From positions 1-48,063 of the forward strand of contig LJNT01000037.1 in the NCBI GenBank assembly GCA_001314685.1: DNA of 48,063 nucleotides. Direction: 5' to 3'. The notes beneath the pieces were generated by a model. It made no database searches. It was not told the origin of the DNA and was given only the letters and a program-made list of their open reading frames with translations. Origin of the DNA: Rhodobacteraceae bacterium HLUCCA09. GTDB lineage: Bacteria; Pseudomonadota; Alphaproteobacteria; Rhodobacterales; Rhodobacteraceae. Positions 25,181 through 32,552 of this stretch are shown piece after piece. The position numbers and the translations under genes were made by a program. How positions within the stretch are numbered: the first letter of the stretch is position 1; every line of letters begins with the position of its first letter.

Positions 25181-26107
25181 ATGCCAGAGCCTTCCAAGCC
25201 CGCCTCCTTCCAGGAGGTCGTCCTGCGCCTGCAGACCTACTGGGCGGGGCAGGGCTGCGCTCTGCTGCAGCCCTACGACATGGAGGTGGGGGCGGGCACG
25301 TTCCACCCTGCCACGACCCTGCGCTCGCTCGGCTCGCGGCCCTGGGCGGCGGCCTACGTGCAGCCCTCGCGCCGGCCGACCGACGGCCGCTACGGCGAGA
25401 ATCCCAACCGCCTGCAACACTACTATCAGTTCCAGGTGCTGATGAAGCCGTCGCCGCCCGACCTGCAGGAGCTTTACCTCGGCTCGCTCGCCGCCATCGG
25501 CATCGACTTCGCCCTGCATGACATCCGCTTCGTCGAGGACGACTGGGAAAGCCCGACGCTCGGCGCCTGGGGGCTCGGCTGGGAGGTCTGGTGCGACGGG
25601 ATGGAGGTGAGCCAGTTCACTTACTTCCAGCAGGTCGGCGGGCACGACTGCAAGCCGGTCTCGGGCGAGCTGACCTACGGGCTGGAGCGGCTGGCGATGT
25701 ATGTCCTGGGCATCGACCACGTGATGGAGATGCCGTTCAACGACCCCGGCGCGCGCATCCCGCTGACCTACGGCGACGTGTTCCGCCAGACGGAAGAGGA
25801 GTACAGTCGCTTCAACTTCGACGCGGCCGATACCGACATGCTCTTGCGCCACTTCGAGGAGGCCGAGGCGGAATGCGCCGCGATCCTCGACGCGCCCGAG
25901 GTCGACCCGCGCACGGGGCGGCGGATCGTGATGGCACACCCGGCCTACGACCAGTGCATCAAGGCCTCGCACATCTTCAACCTGCTCGACGCGCGGGGCG
26001 TCATCTCGGTCACCGAGCGGCAGGCCTATATCGGCCGGGTGCGCACGCTGGCCAGACGCTGCGCCGACGCCTTCGTGCGGACCGCGGCAGGGGGATACGC
26101 GCCATGA
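25181..26107 (+). CDS. glyQ: Glycyl-tRNA synthetase alpha subunit
   Basis: Catalytic subunit of the heterotetrameric bacterial glycyl-tRNA synthetase. 308 residues, the family norm: [67 protein letters not shown], then [21 protein letters not shown] and [11 protein letters not shown]. Its partner glyS is at 28502-30664, separated by three genes; in related genomes I recall only a DUF6446-type gene between them. The glyQ stop overlaps an ATG (ATGA) that opens only an eight-codon frame. Confidence 0.97.
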   Translation: MPEPSKPASFQEVVLRLQTYWAGQGCALLQPYDMEVGAGTFHPATTLRSLGSRPWAAAYVQPSRRPTDGRYGENPNRLQHYYQFQVLMKPSPPDLQELYLGSLAAIGIDFALHDIRFVEDDWESPTLGAWGLGWEVWCDGMEVSQFTYFQQVGGHDCKPVSGELTYGLERLAMYVLGIDHVMEMPFNDPGARIPLTYGDVFRQTEEEYSRFNFDAADTDMLLRHFEEAEAECAAILDAPEVDPRTGRRIVMAHPAYDQCIKASHIFNLLDARGVISVTERQAYIGRVRTLARRCADAFVRTAAGGYAP

Positions 26108-26130
26108 ACGAGGCGGAGGTTGGCGCGTGA
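26104..26130 (+). other. Eight-codon frame coupled to the glyQ stop
   Basis: ATGA overlaps the glyQ stop and reads MNEAEVGA before TGA at 26128-26130, which itself overlaps the GTG of the FkbM gene. It may be the remnant of the start of the gene that once followed glyQ directly, or a re-initiation bridge. It also contains GGAGG, the ribosome site for the GTG at 26127. Confidence 0.35.
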
Positions 26131-27026
26131 CCATCACAAACAATGCCTTCCTGCCGAGCGGGCGAAGTAGCTTGACAGCCCGGCTTTCCGCCCGCGTGAA
26201 GCGGTGGCGCCATCGTCGTGCCCTTTCCGAGCTCGGAACGCTCACCGGGTCGGCCTTCGCTGATCGTGCGACGAGGTACATCCGCGAGTTCGGCAACGGG
26301 AACGTTTCGGTCGTCTTCGACGACGCGACCGGACGCTACGTGGTGCGCGATCGCGCCGAGCATCGTTTTACCGATCGCAAGCGTCTCGGCTATTATATTC
26401 ATTATCTTGAAAGCAGGGGCGCCCAGCTGTTCGAGGAGTACCTGCTGGATCGCGTTCCCTTCGAGGACGGCGACTCGGTGGTCGAGTGCGGTGCTTACGA
26501 TGGAGATTTCGTTCTGGCGCTGGAGAGAACGGGGAAGAAGCTGCATCTCACCAGCTTCGAGCCATCGCCGGATAATGCTCGGACTGCATATCTCAACCAG
26601 TCGCAGCAGCCGTTCCTTCTGAGCGCAGAGACGCGCCGACAAGCCTTGTGGCGGACGTCCGACGACACGATGACCTTCCATCTCAAGGTCGATTCGGCCG
26701 ACTCGTCACTGATCCCGATCGCAGGAACAACCGAGACGATCGAGGTAGAGACAGTCCGCCCTGCCGATGCGATCTCGCGGTGCCGATACCGGCTCCTGAA
26801 ACTGGAGGCCGAGGGCGCCGAGCCCGAGGTGCTCGAGGGCGCTGAAGACTTGATTGACCGGTTCGATTACATCTCGGCCGACCTTGGCTTCGAGCGGGGT
26901 GTCCGCCAGGAAAGCACTCTGCCGCAAGTCGTCAACTTCCTGCTCCCGCGGGGTTTTGAAGTCGTCGCGGTGGGGCTGCCGCGTCTTGTGGTGCTGTTTC
27001 GCAACTGCGCAAGTGGGCGATCATGA
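26127..27026 (+). CDS. FkbM family methyltransferase
   Basis: 299-residue SAM-dependent O-methyltransferase-like protein. Glycine-rich SAM loop VVECGAYDGDF at 118-128, the acidic position in FEPSPDN at 144-150 and the family signature LLKLEAEGAEPEVLEGAE at 223-240 are clear. FkbM enzymes methylate sugars or natural products; here a glycan target is likely but unproven. Start GTG 26127 with GGAGG seven bases upstream. Base use differs from its neighbours: two 60-bp stretches I counted give 55% and 60% GC against 72% for one in glyQ, and it uses A/T-ending codons such as TAT-TAT-ATT. It splits the glyQ-glyS operon and looks recently acquired. Confidence 0.88.
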   Translation: MTITNNAFLPSGRSSLTARLSARVKRWRHRRALSELGTLTGSAFADRATRYIREFGNGNVSVVFDDATGRYVVRDRAEHRFTDRKRLGYYIHYLESRGAQLFEEYLLDRVPFEDGDSVVECGAYDGDFVLALERTGKKLHLTSFEPSPDNARTAYLNQSQQPFLLSAETRRQALWRTSDDTMTFHLKVDSADSSLIPIAGTTETIEVETVRPADAISRCRYRLLKLEAEGAEPEVLEGAEDLIDRFDYISADLGFERGVRQESTLPQVVNFLLPRGFEVVAVGLPRLVVLFRNCASGRS

Positions 27027-27967
27027 GCGACGTCGCGAAATTGCAGCCCAGCGCTGCATCGCGCGGCAGTGCACGCTTGGTGCCGGACTGGCGCGTCCAT
27101 GTGGGAGCGCACAAGACCGCGACGACCCATTTCCAGCGGCTTCTGGCCGATGCCGGCCCGCTGGTGACGGACAGGGGCGGGGCGGTGTTGCTCGAAGAGA
27201 CCTTGCGCGGCCCGGCCCGCTCCGCCAGGCGCGACCGATCGGGTCTGGAAGGGTTGCGGCACCGTCTGCGGCTGCGCCTCCGCACGCCGGCCCGGCTGCG
27301 TGCGGCCGCGGGCGACTGCCGCTTCGTGGTCGCGTCGGAAGAGGACATCCTCGGATACGTTCCCCACCTTCTGCAAAGCGACTTCTACCCGGACCTCAGG
27401 GGTATCGACCTTTTGCGCCGGACGGCCCGCGGCGCGCGGCTCGATCTGTTCGTCTCGATCCGCCGGTACGACACCCTCCTGACTTCCGCGCTGTTCGAGA
27501 TGCTGAAGGCACTTCCCGATGCGCGGGCTCGGTGGGAGGAGGGTGTCGCCGGGCTGCTGGCCGAGTGCAGCGGCTGGCCAGGGCTGATGGCACGGCTCGA
27601 ACGAAGGGCACCCGAGGCGCGCCTGCATTTCTGGAGCCTGGAATCCTATTCGCGCGATCCGGCGGCGGTGCTCAACGAGTTCATCGGTGTCGATGTGTCA
27701 GATCTGCCGCCGGCCCCGCCCCCCTCGCGCACCCGGGCGCCCGCTCTCTCGGCGCTCGACGAGGTCGCGGCGCTCGACCCGAGCCTGCCGAGTGCCGAGC
27801 GCATGGAGCGCGTGCGCGCGATCTACAAGCGGCACCCCGCCGGGCCGGAGGCGCCGTCGGCCGTCTCGGCGCTGCTCGCGCCGGCCGACGCCACCGCGCT
27901 GGCCGACCGATACGCCGAGGATGTCGCCGTGCTGCGCGCGCGGTATCCCGAGCTCGGCGCCGCATGA
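27023..27967 (+). CDS. Sulfotransferase-like P-loop protein
   Basis: 314 residues. The N-terminal VHVGAHKTATTHFQRLL (P-loop about 28-37) matches the 5'-phosphosulfate-binding loop of bacterial sulfotransferase-like proteins, and LFVSIRRYDTLLTSALFEML lies where the 3'-phosphate motif (R-x-Y/P-x6-S) is expected. It overlaps FkbM upstream and the DUF6446-like gene downstream, each by ATGA. A PAPS-dependent transfer to a sugar or other surface molecule is likely; the acceptor is unknown. With FkbM it forms the two-gene block inserted between glyQ and glyS. Its GC content is closer to the genome than that of FkbM. Confidence 0.78.
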   Translation: MSDVAKLQPSAASRGSARLVPDWRVHVGAHKTATTHFQRLLADAGPLVTDRGGAVLLEETLRGPARSARRDRSGLEGLRHRLRLRLRTPARLRAAAGDCRFVVASEEDILGYVPHLLQSDFYPDLRGIDLLRRTARGARLDLFVSIRRYDTLLTSALFEMLKALPDARARWEEGVAGLLAECSGWPGLMARLERRAPEARLHFWSLESYSRDPAAVLNEFIGVDVSDLPPAPPPSRTRAPALSALDEVAALDPSLPSAERMERVRAIYKRHPAGPEAPSAVSALLAPADATALADRYAEDVAVLRARYPELGAA

Positions 27968-28491
27968 GCGCCGGTCGGATCGCCGTTGTCGCGCTTCTGG
28001 CGCTCGCCGTGCTCGCCGGGGCGGGGCTGTTCTACCTCGAACAGTTCCACTGGTACGACGTGCGCGAGGAGGGCCGGGGCAATGTCACGCTGACCACGGC
28101 CGACGGCACCCGCGAGACGCTCGACGTCACCGGGTTGCGCATCGCCGAGGGCGACAGTTCGCCGTTGAAATACCGCGCCTGCTTCGAGATCGACGCCGCG
28201 CCGCAGGCGCTCGCCGACCGTTTCGCGCCCTATCCCGACCCCGAGCCGACCGTCGCGCCCGTGACCTTCCCCTGTTTCGAGGCCGACGCGCTGGCTTCGG
28301 CGCTGGCGTCGGGCGACGCGCTGGCCTTCATGGGCCAGGAGAACGTCTCCTACGGGATCGACCGGGTGGTGGCCGTGGGCGCCGGCGGGCAGGGCTTTGC
28401 CTGGCACCAGATCAACCGCTGCGGCGCCCGCGTCTTCGACGGCGACCCGCCGCCCGAGGGCTGCCCCCCGCCGCCCGCCGACACCGAATGA
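27964..28491 (+). CDS. DUF6446-like membrane-anchored protein
   Basis: 175 residues. One N-terminal helix (about 5-24, IAVVALLALAVLAGAGLFYLE) anchors a periplasmic domain beginning FHWYDVREEG, with SPLKYRACFEI, FPCFEADALASAL and QINRCGARVFDG. The pattern is that of a small protein I recall lying between glyQ and glyS in Rhodobacteraceae (DUF6446). Function unknown. The ATG overlaps the stop of the sulfotransferase gene; glyS begins 10 bp after its own stop. Three cysteines (in ACFE, PCFE and RCGA) may form a disulfide. Confidence 0.75.
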   Translation: MSAGRIAVVALLALAVLAGAGLFYLEQFHWYDVREEGRGNVTLTTADGTRETLDVTGLRIAEGDSSPLKYRACFEIDAAPQALADRFAPYPDPEPTVAPVTFPCFEADALASALASGDALAFMGQENVSYGIDRVVAVGAGGQGFAWHQINRCGARVFDGDPPPEGCPPPPADTE

Positions 28492-28501
28492 GCCGCACCC
28501 C

Positions 28502-30664
28502 ATGCCCGACCTCCTGATCGAGCTTTTCTCCGAAGAGATCCCCGCCCGGATGCAGGCCCGCGCGGCGACCGACCTCAAGCGCCTGATGACCGACGGCCTG
28601 GTCGAGGCCGGCCTGACCTATGCGGGCGCCCATGCCTTCGTCACCCCGCGCCGGCTGGCGCTGGCGGTCGAGGGCCTGTCGGCCGAGAGCCCCACGGTCA
28701 CGGAAGAGCGCAAGGGGCCGAAGGCCGACGCGCCCGACAAGGCGATCGAGGGCTTCCTGCGCTCCACCGGCCTCACCCGCGACCGGCTCGAGGAGCGCGA
28801 GACGCCAAAGGGCACGCTGCTCTTCGCGCGGATCACCCGACCCGGCCGCCCGGCGGCCGAGATCGTGGCCGAGGTGCTCGAGGCCGTCGTGCGCGGCTTT
28901 CCATGGCCCAGATCGATGCGCTGGGGCGGGCCGGGCCTGCCCGGCGAGGGCAGCCTGCGCTGGGTGCGGCCGCTGCACTCGATCCTGTGCCTCCTGACGA
29001 CCGAGGCGGGGCCCGAGGTGGTGCCGCTCGACATCGACGGGATCGTGGCGGGCGACACCACGCGCGGCCACCGCTTCATGGCGCCCGGGCCCTTCGCCGT
29101 GACCGGCTTCGAGGACTACGCCGCGAAGCTCAAGCGCGCCTTCGTGCTGCTCGACCCGAAAGAGCGCGCCGCCACGATCCGCCACGACGCCGAGCACCTC
29201 GCCTTCGCCGCGGGGCTCGAGCTGGTGGACGACACTGGCCTGCTCGCCGAGGTGGCGGGGCTGGTCGAATGGCCGGTGACGCTGATGGGCGAGATCGGCG
29301 CGCGCTTCCTCGACCTGCCGCCCGAAGTGCTTCAGACCTCGATGAAGGAGCACCAGAAGTTCTTTTCGGTCCGCGAGCCGGGGACGGGCCGGATCGTGCG
29401 CTTCGTCACCGTCGCCAACCGGGCGACGGCGGATGACGGCGCGACGATCCTCGCCGGCAACCGCAAGGTGCTGGCCGCCCGCCTCTCCGACGCGCTGTTC
29501 TTCTGGGAGAACGACCTGCGCGTGGCGCAGGCGGGCATGGGCGCGTGGCTCGACAAGCTGGCCCACGTCACCTTCGAGCGGCGGCTGGGCAGCCAGGCCG
29601 ACCGGATCGCCCGCATCGCCGCGCTGGCCCGCGAGATCGCGCCGGTGGTGGGCGCCGACCCCGATCTGGCCGAGCAGGCGGCGCGGGTCTGCAAGGCCGA
29701 CCTCGCCTCCGAGATGGTCTACGAGTTCCCCGAGCTGCAGGGCACGATGGGCCGCTACTACGCCGAGGCCGCGGGCCTGCCGCCCGAGGTGGCCGCCGCC
29801 TGCGAGGAACACTACAAGCCGCTCGGCGCCGCCGACCGCGTGCCCGAGGGCCCCGTCGCGCAGGCCGTGGCGCTGGCCGACAAGCTCGACACGCTGACCG
29901 GCTTCTGGGCCATCGACGAGAAGCCGACGGGCTCGAAAGATCCGTTCGCGCTCAGGCGGGCGGCGCTGGGGGTGATCCGGATCGTGCTTGATGGCGGATT
30001 GCGTTTCTCTCTGCTCGAAGTGATGGCGGCGGCTGCGGCACCGCATCCCGAGCCTGCCGGGGAAATCGTCCGTGACTACGAGATCCTTTTGGCGATGGGC
30101 ATTAATGAAGGAATGCCCGAGATGCGAAGCGCCCTTGCCCACGACCTCCTCTCCTTCTTCCACGACCGCCTCAAGGTCCACCTGCGCGACGAGGGCATCC
30201 GGCACGACGTGATCGACGCCTGCCTGTCGATGGAGGGCGCCGACGACCTGGCCGACGTGACCGCCCGCGCCCGCGCGCTGCAGGGCGAGATCGGCACCAA
30301 AGAGGGCGAGAACCTGATCCATGGCTTCAGGCGCGCCGCCAACATCCTCGCCCAGGCCGAGGCGGCCGACGGGGTGGCCTACGAGTTTGGCCCCGACCCC
30401 AGGTTCGCCGAGACGGAGGAGGAGCGCGCGCTGTTCGCCGCGCTCGACGCCGCCGACGCCCGGATCGCCCCGGCGCTCGCCGCCGAGGACTACGCCGAGG
30501 CGATGGCCGCCATGGCCGCCCTGCGCGCCCCGATCGATTCCTTCTTCGAGGCCGTGCAGGTCAACACCGACAACCCCATCGTGCGCCGCAACCGGCTGAA
30601 CCTGCTGCACCGCATCCGCGAGACCTGCCTGCAGGTCGCCGACCTCACGAAGCTCGAGGGGTGA
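28502..30664 (+). CDS. glyS: Glycyl-tRNA synthetase beta subunit
   Basis: Binds tRNA-Gly and completes the alpha2-beta2 synthetase with GlyQ. 720 residues. The opening MPDLLIELFSEEIPARMQARAA is the family start, so ATG 28502 is chosen over earlier in-frame codons within the preceding gene. Internal landmarks: PRRLALAVEGL, EGSLRWVRPLHSILCL, TSMKEHQKFFSV, KLAHVTFERRLGSQADR and FDSFFEAVQVN-like C-terminus (IDSFFEAVQVNTDNP) of the anticodon domain. A 22-bp perfect palindrome 10 bp past the stop is probably its terminator. Confidence 0.97.
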   Translation: MPDLLIELFSEEIPARMQARAATDLKRLMTDGLVEAGLTYAGAHAFVTPRRLALAVEGLSAESPTVTEERKGPKADAPDKAIEGFLRSTGLTRDRLEERETPKGTLLFARITRPGRPAAEIVAEVLEAVVRGFPWPRSMRWGGPGLPGEGSLRWVRPLHSILCLLTTEAGPEVVPLDIDGIVAGDTTRGHRFMAPGPFAVTGFEDYAAKLKRAFVLLDPKERAATIRHDAEHLAFAAGLELVDDTGLLAEVAGLVEWPVTLMGEIGARFLDLPPEVLQTSMKEHQKFFSVREPGTGRIVRFVTVANRATADDGATILAGNRKVLAARLSDALFFWENDLRVAQAGMGAWLDKLAHVTFERRLGSQADRIARIAALAREIAPVVGADPDLAEQAARVCKADLASEMVYEFPELQGTMGRYYAEAAGLPPEVAAACEEHYKPLGAADRVPEGPVAQAVALADKLDTLTGFWAIDEKPTGSKDPFALRRAALGVIRIVLDGGLRFSLLEVMAAAAAPHPEPAGEIVRDYEILLAMGINEGMPEMRSALAHDLLSFFHDRLKVHLRDEGIRHDVIDACLSMEGADDLADVTARARALQGEIGTKEGENLIHGFRRAANILAQAEAADGVAYEFGPDPRFAETEEERALFAALDAADARIAPALAAEDYAEAMAAMAALRAPIDSFFEAVQVNTDNPIVRRNRLNLLHRIRETCLQVADLTKLEG

Positions 30665-30673
30665 GCCGCGAAC

Positions 30674-30695
30674 GCCCGCGCCGCGCGGCGCGGGC
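30674..30695. terminator. 22-bp perfect palindrome after glyS
   Basis: GCCCGCGCCGC followed at once by its reverse complement, 10 bp downstream of the glyS stop. An 11-bp all-GC dyad can form a very stable hairpin (about 9 bp with a short loop). There is no T-run after it. It probably ends or shields the glyQ-glyS transcript. Confidence 0.55.
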
Positions 30696-30769
30696 CAACC
30701 CTCCCCCGGGGCGTCATGTCCGCGACAGGCGCGATGGCCCACACTCCGGCGCCGGCCGGACGCGCGTTG

Positions 30770-30789
30770 AAGGCGTTTCGAAACGCCTT
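30770..30789. terminator. 20-bp perfect palindrome upstream of the DMT permease gene
   Basis: AAGGCGTTTC followed by GAAACGCCTT, then T and C-rich sequence. As RNA it gives a GGCG-stem with a TTCG-type loop followed by UUU, so it may be a second terminator for glyS. Because it is a perfect dyad 35 bp before a start codon, it could equally be an operator for the permease gene. Confidence 0.45.
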
Positions 30790-30823
30790 TCCCCCGCCTG
30801 CCGGAACGTGCCACACCGCCCCC

Positions 30824-31783
30824 ATGCACACCGCCCCCATGCACGCCGACCGCCCCACCCTCGGCATCGCCCTGATGCTGCTGTTCTGCCTGCTCGCGCC
30901 GCTCGCCGACGCGCTGGCCAAGATGCTGGGCGACTCGGTGCCGCTGCTGCAGGTCGTCGCCGTGCGCTTCGCCGCGCAGGCGGTGCTGCTCGTGCCGCTG
31001 GTGCTGGCGCTCGGCGGGGTGCTGCGTGTGCCGCGCGGTCTTTGGCCCGTGGTGGTGCTGCGCACGCTCCTCCACGTCGTCGGCATCTCGCTGATGTTCC
31101 TCAGCCTGCGCTTCCTGCCCCTGGCCGACGCCATCGCCATCGCCTACGTCATGCCGTTCCTCGTTCTGCTCGTGGGCGGCCTTGTCATGGGCGAAGAGGT
31201 GGGGTGGCGCCGGGCGCTCGCCTGCGCGGTTGGGTTCGCGGGCACGCTCATGGTGCTGCAGCCCTCGCTGCGCGACGTGGGCGCGCCGGCGCTGCTGCCG
31301 CTCGGCGTCGCCGTCGCCTTCGCGGCCTTCATGCTGCTGACCCGGCAGGTCGCCCGCGCGATGGGGCCGCTCGAGCTTCAGGCGGTGAACGGGCTGATCG
31401 GCTCTGCCCTGCTGGTGCCGGTCGCGGTGCTCGCCGAGGGCAGCGGCCACCCCGAGCTCGACCCGGTGATGCCAGACGCGCGTGCGCTCTGGCTGCTGGC
31501 GGGGATCGGCGCGCTCGGCACCGGGGCGCATCTCGCGCTCACCTGGTCGTTGCGATTCGCGCCCGCTGCCACGGTCGCGCCGATGCAGTATCTCGAGATC
31601 CCCTTCGCCGTGCTGCTGGGCCTGCTGCTGTTCGCCGAGCTGCCGGGGCCGCTGTCCTTCGCCGGGATCGCGGTGGTGATGGCGGCGGGCCTCACCATCA
31701 TCCTTCGGGAGCAGCGCCTCGCGGCCAGAGGGGCGCGGCCCGGAGCGCCGCCACCGCAGCCCCCAGGGCCGCCCGCGGCATGA
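30824..31783 (+). CDS. DMT superfamily (EamA) permease
   Basis: Drug/metabolite transporter of 319 residues with ten hydrophobic segments arranged as two EamA halves; substrate unknown. Typical pieces: LGIALMLLFCLLAPLADALAKML, LRFLPLADAIAIAYVMPF (end of EamA half one) and AATVAPMQYLEIPFAVLLGLLLFAE (half two). The frame is open from 30716, but residues before MHTAPMHADRPTLG span a palindrome and are not conserved-looking, so ATG 30824 (or 30839) is chosen. The last 86 bp overlap the convergent thiN gene; the final 25 residues are Pro/Ala/Arg-rich. Confidence 0.87.
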   Translation: MHTAPMHADRPTLGIALMLLFCLLAPLADALAKMLGDSVPLLQVVAVRFAAQAVLLVPLVLALGGVLRVPRGLWPVVVLRTLLHVVGISLMFLSLRFLPLADAIAIAYVMPFLVLLVGGLVMGEEVGWRRALACAVGFAGTLMVLQPSLRDVGAPALLPLGVAVAFAAFMLLTRQVARAMGPLELQAVNGLIGSALLVPVAVLAEGSGHPELDPVMPDARALWLLAGIGALGTGAHLALTWSLRFAPAATVAPMQYLEIPFAVLLGLLLFAELPGPLSFAGIAVVMAAGLTIILREQRLAARGARPGAPPPQPPGPPAA

Positions 31784-32402
31784 TCACCAGCATCCCCGGC
31801 CGGGGGAAGGCGAGGCGCACCGACACGGCGCCCTCGGCCACCCGGTTGGAGGTGCCGTGCAGGCCGGCAGGCGCCATCGGCAGCCCCGCGATCGGCCAGT
31901 GCAGCCCCTCCGACACGCCGGCGACCGGCGCCAGCGGAAAGAGCGAGACACGCGTGCCCGGCGCCGCGGCAATCTCGATCTCCGGCGGCGCGGCGAACAC
32001 CACGTCGCCCTCGCCGAGCAGCAGGCACGGCAGGTGGCGGTGCCGCACCAGCGCCGACAGGTTGGCGAGCTGGTGATCGGCGCGCGCGCCCAGAAAGCCC
32101 ACGCCCACCGCCACCGGCCCCCCCACCGAGCGCAGCACCTTGTCGAAGTCGGTGCTGTCCTGTTCGGTGACGCGGTGCAGCACGCCCGGCGCGAGCCGCG
32201 CCTGATCGCCGGGCGCGAGCGAATCCATGTCGCCGATCACCTTGAGCGGCATGTGCCCCGCCGCGAGCGCCGCCGCCGCGCCGCTGTCGGCCGCGACGAG
32301 GTCGGGGGCCTGGGCGAGCGCGACGTCGAGATCGTCCGGCCCCAGCGCCCCTCCCCCCAGCAGGGTCAGCCCGCGCGTGCTCTCGACCAGCCTCGGCTCC
32401 AT
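31698..32402 (-). CDS. thiN: Thiamine pyrophosphokinase
   Basis: Transfers pyrophosphate from ATP to thiamine to give thiamine diphosphate. 234 residues. Family motifs: LVAADSGAAAAL, VIGDMDSL (Asp-rich active site), TEQDSTDFDKVL and GARADHQLANLSAL. The C-terminal substrate region is LHWPIAGLPM with GTSNRVAEGAVSVRL. Start ATG at the complement of 32400-32402. Its 3' end overlaps the DMT permease gene by 86 bp in antisense. No TPP riboswitch is visible upstream, in keeping with a kinase that makes the cofactor by salvage. Confidence 0.92.
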   Translation of the reverse strand: MEPRLVESTRGLTLLGGGALGPDDLDVALAQAPDLVAADSGAAAALAAGHMPLKVIGDMDSLAPGDQARLAPGVLHRVTEQDSTDFDKVLRSVGGPVAVGVGFLGARADHQLANLSALVRHRHLPCLLLGEGDVVFAAPPEIEIAAAPGTRVSLFPLAPVAGVSEGLHWPIAGLPMAPAGLHGTSNRVAEGAVSVRLAFPRPGMLVIMPRAALGAAVAALRAAPLWPRGAAPEG

Positions 32403-32552
32403 CGCCCGCCTCTCTTCCCGCCCCCTTCATTCCCGGAGGAACACCACAATTTCGCCATGAAATGATACCTTTAATTTCTCGATTCCGTTCTCATCCACGA
32501 ACCAATGCGTGGTAAATTCCGTCGGCAGGCCCACAATCGAACGAGCGAGGCG
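32403..32552. promoter_or_regulatory. AT-richer divergent promoter region of thiN and the giant acidic protein
   Basis: 150 bp that include a stretch (32440-32520) clearly richer in A/T than anything around it, with TTTAATT and ATGATACC as possible -10 elements and a GGAGGA at 32435. A 5-bp stem CCACG/CGTGG lies near 32495-32512. Promoters for both flanking genes are expected here. Exact boxes cannot be fixed by eye. Confidence 0.45.

Noticed and set aside
28412-31531. Minus-strand open frame of 1039 codons opposite glyS and the DMT permease gene
   Set aside because: Shadow of well-identified plus-strand genes; low-complexity, no start site with a ribosome signal, and it spans gene boundaries.
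32403-32552. TPP riboswitch upstream of thiN
   Set aside because: No CUGAGA-type and ACCUGA-type THI-box elements are seen on the minus strand.
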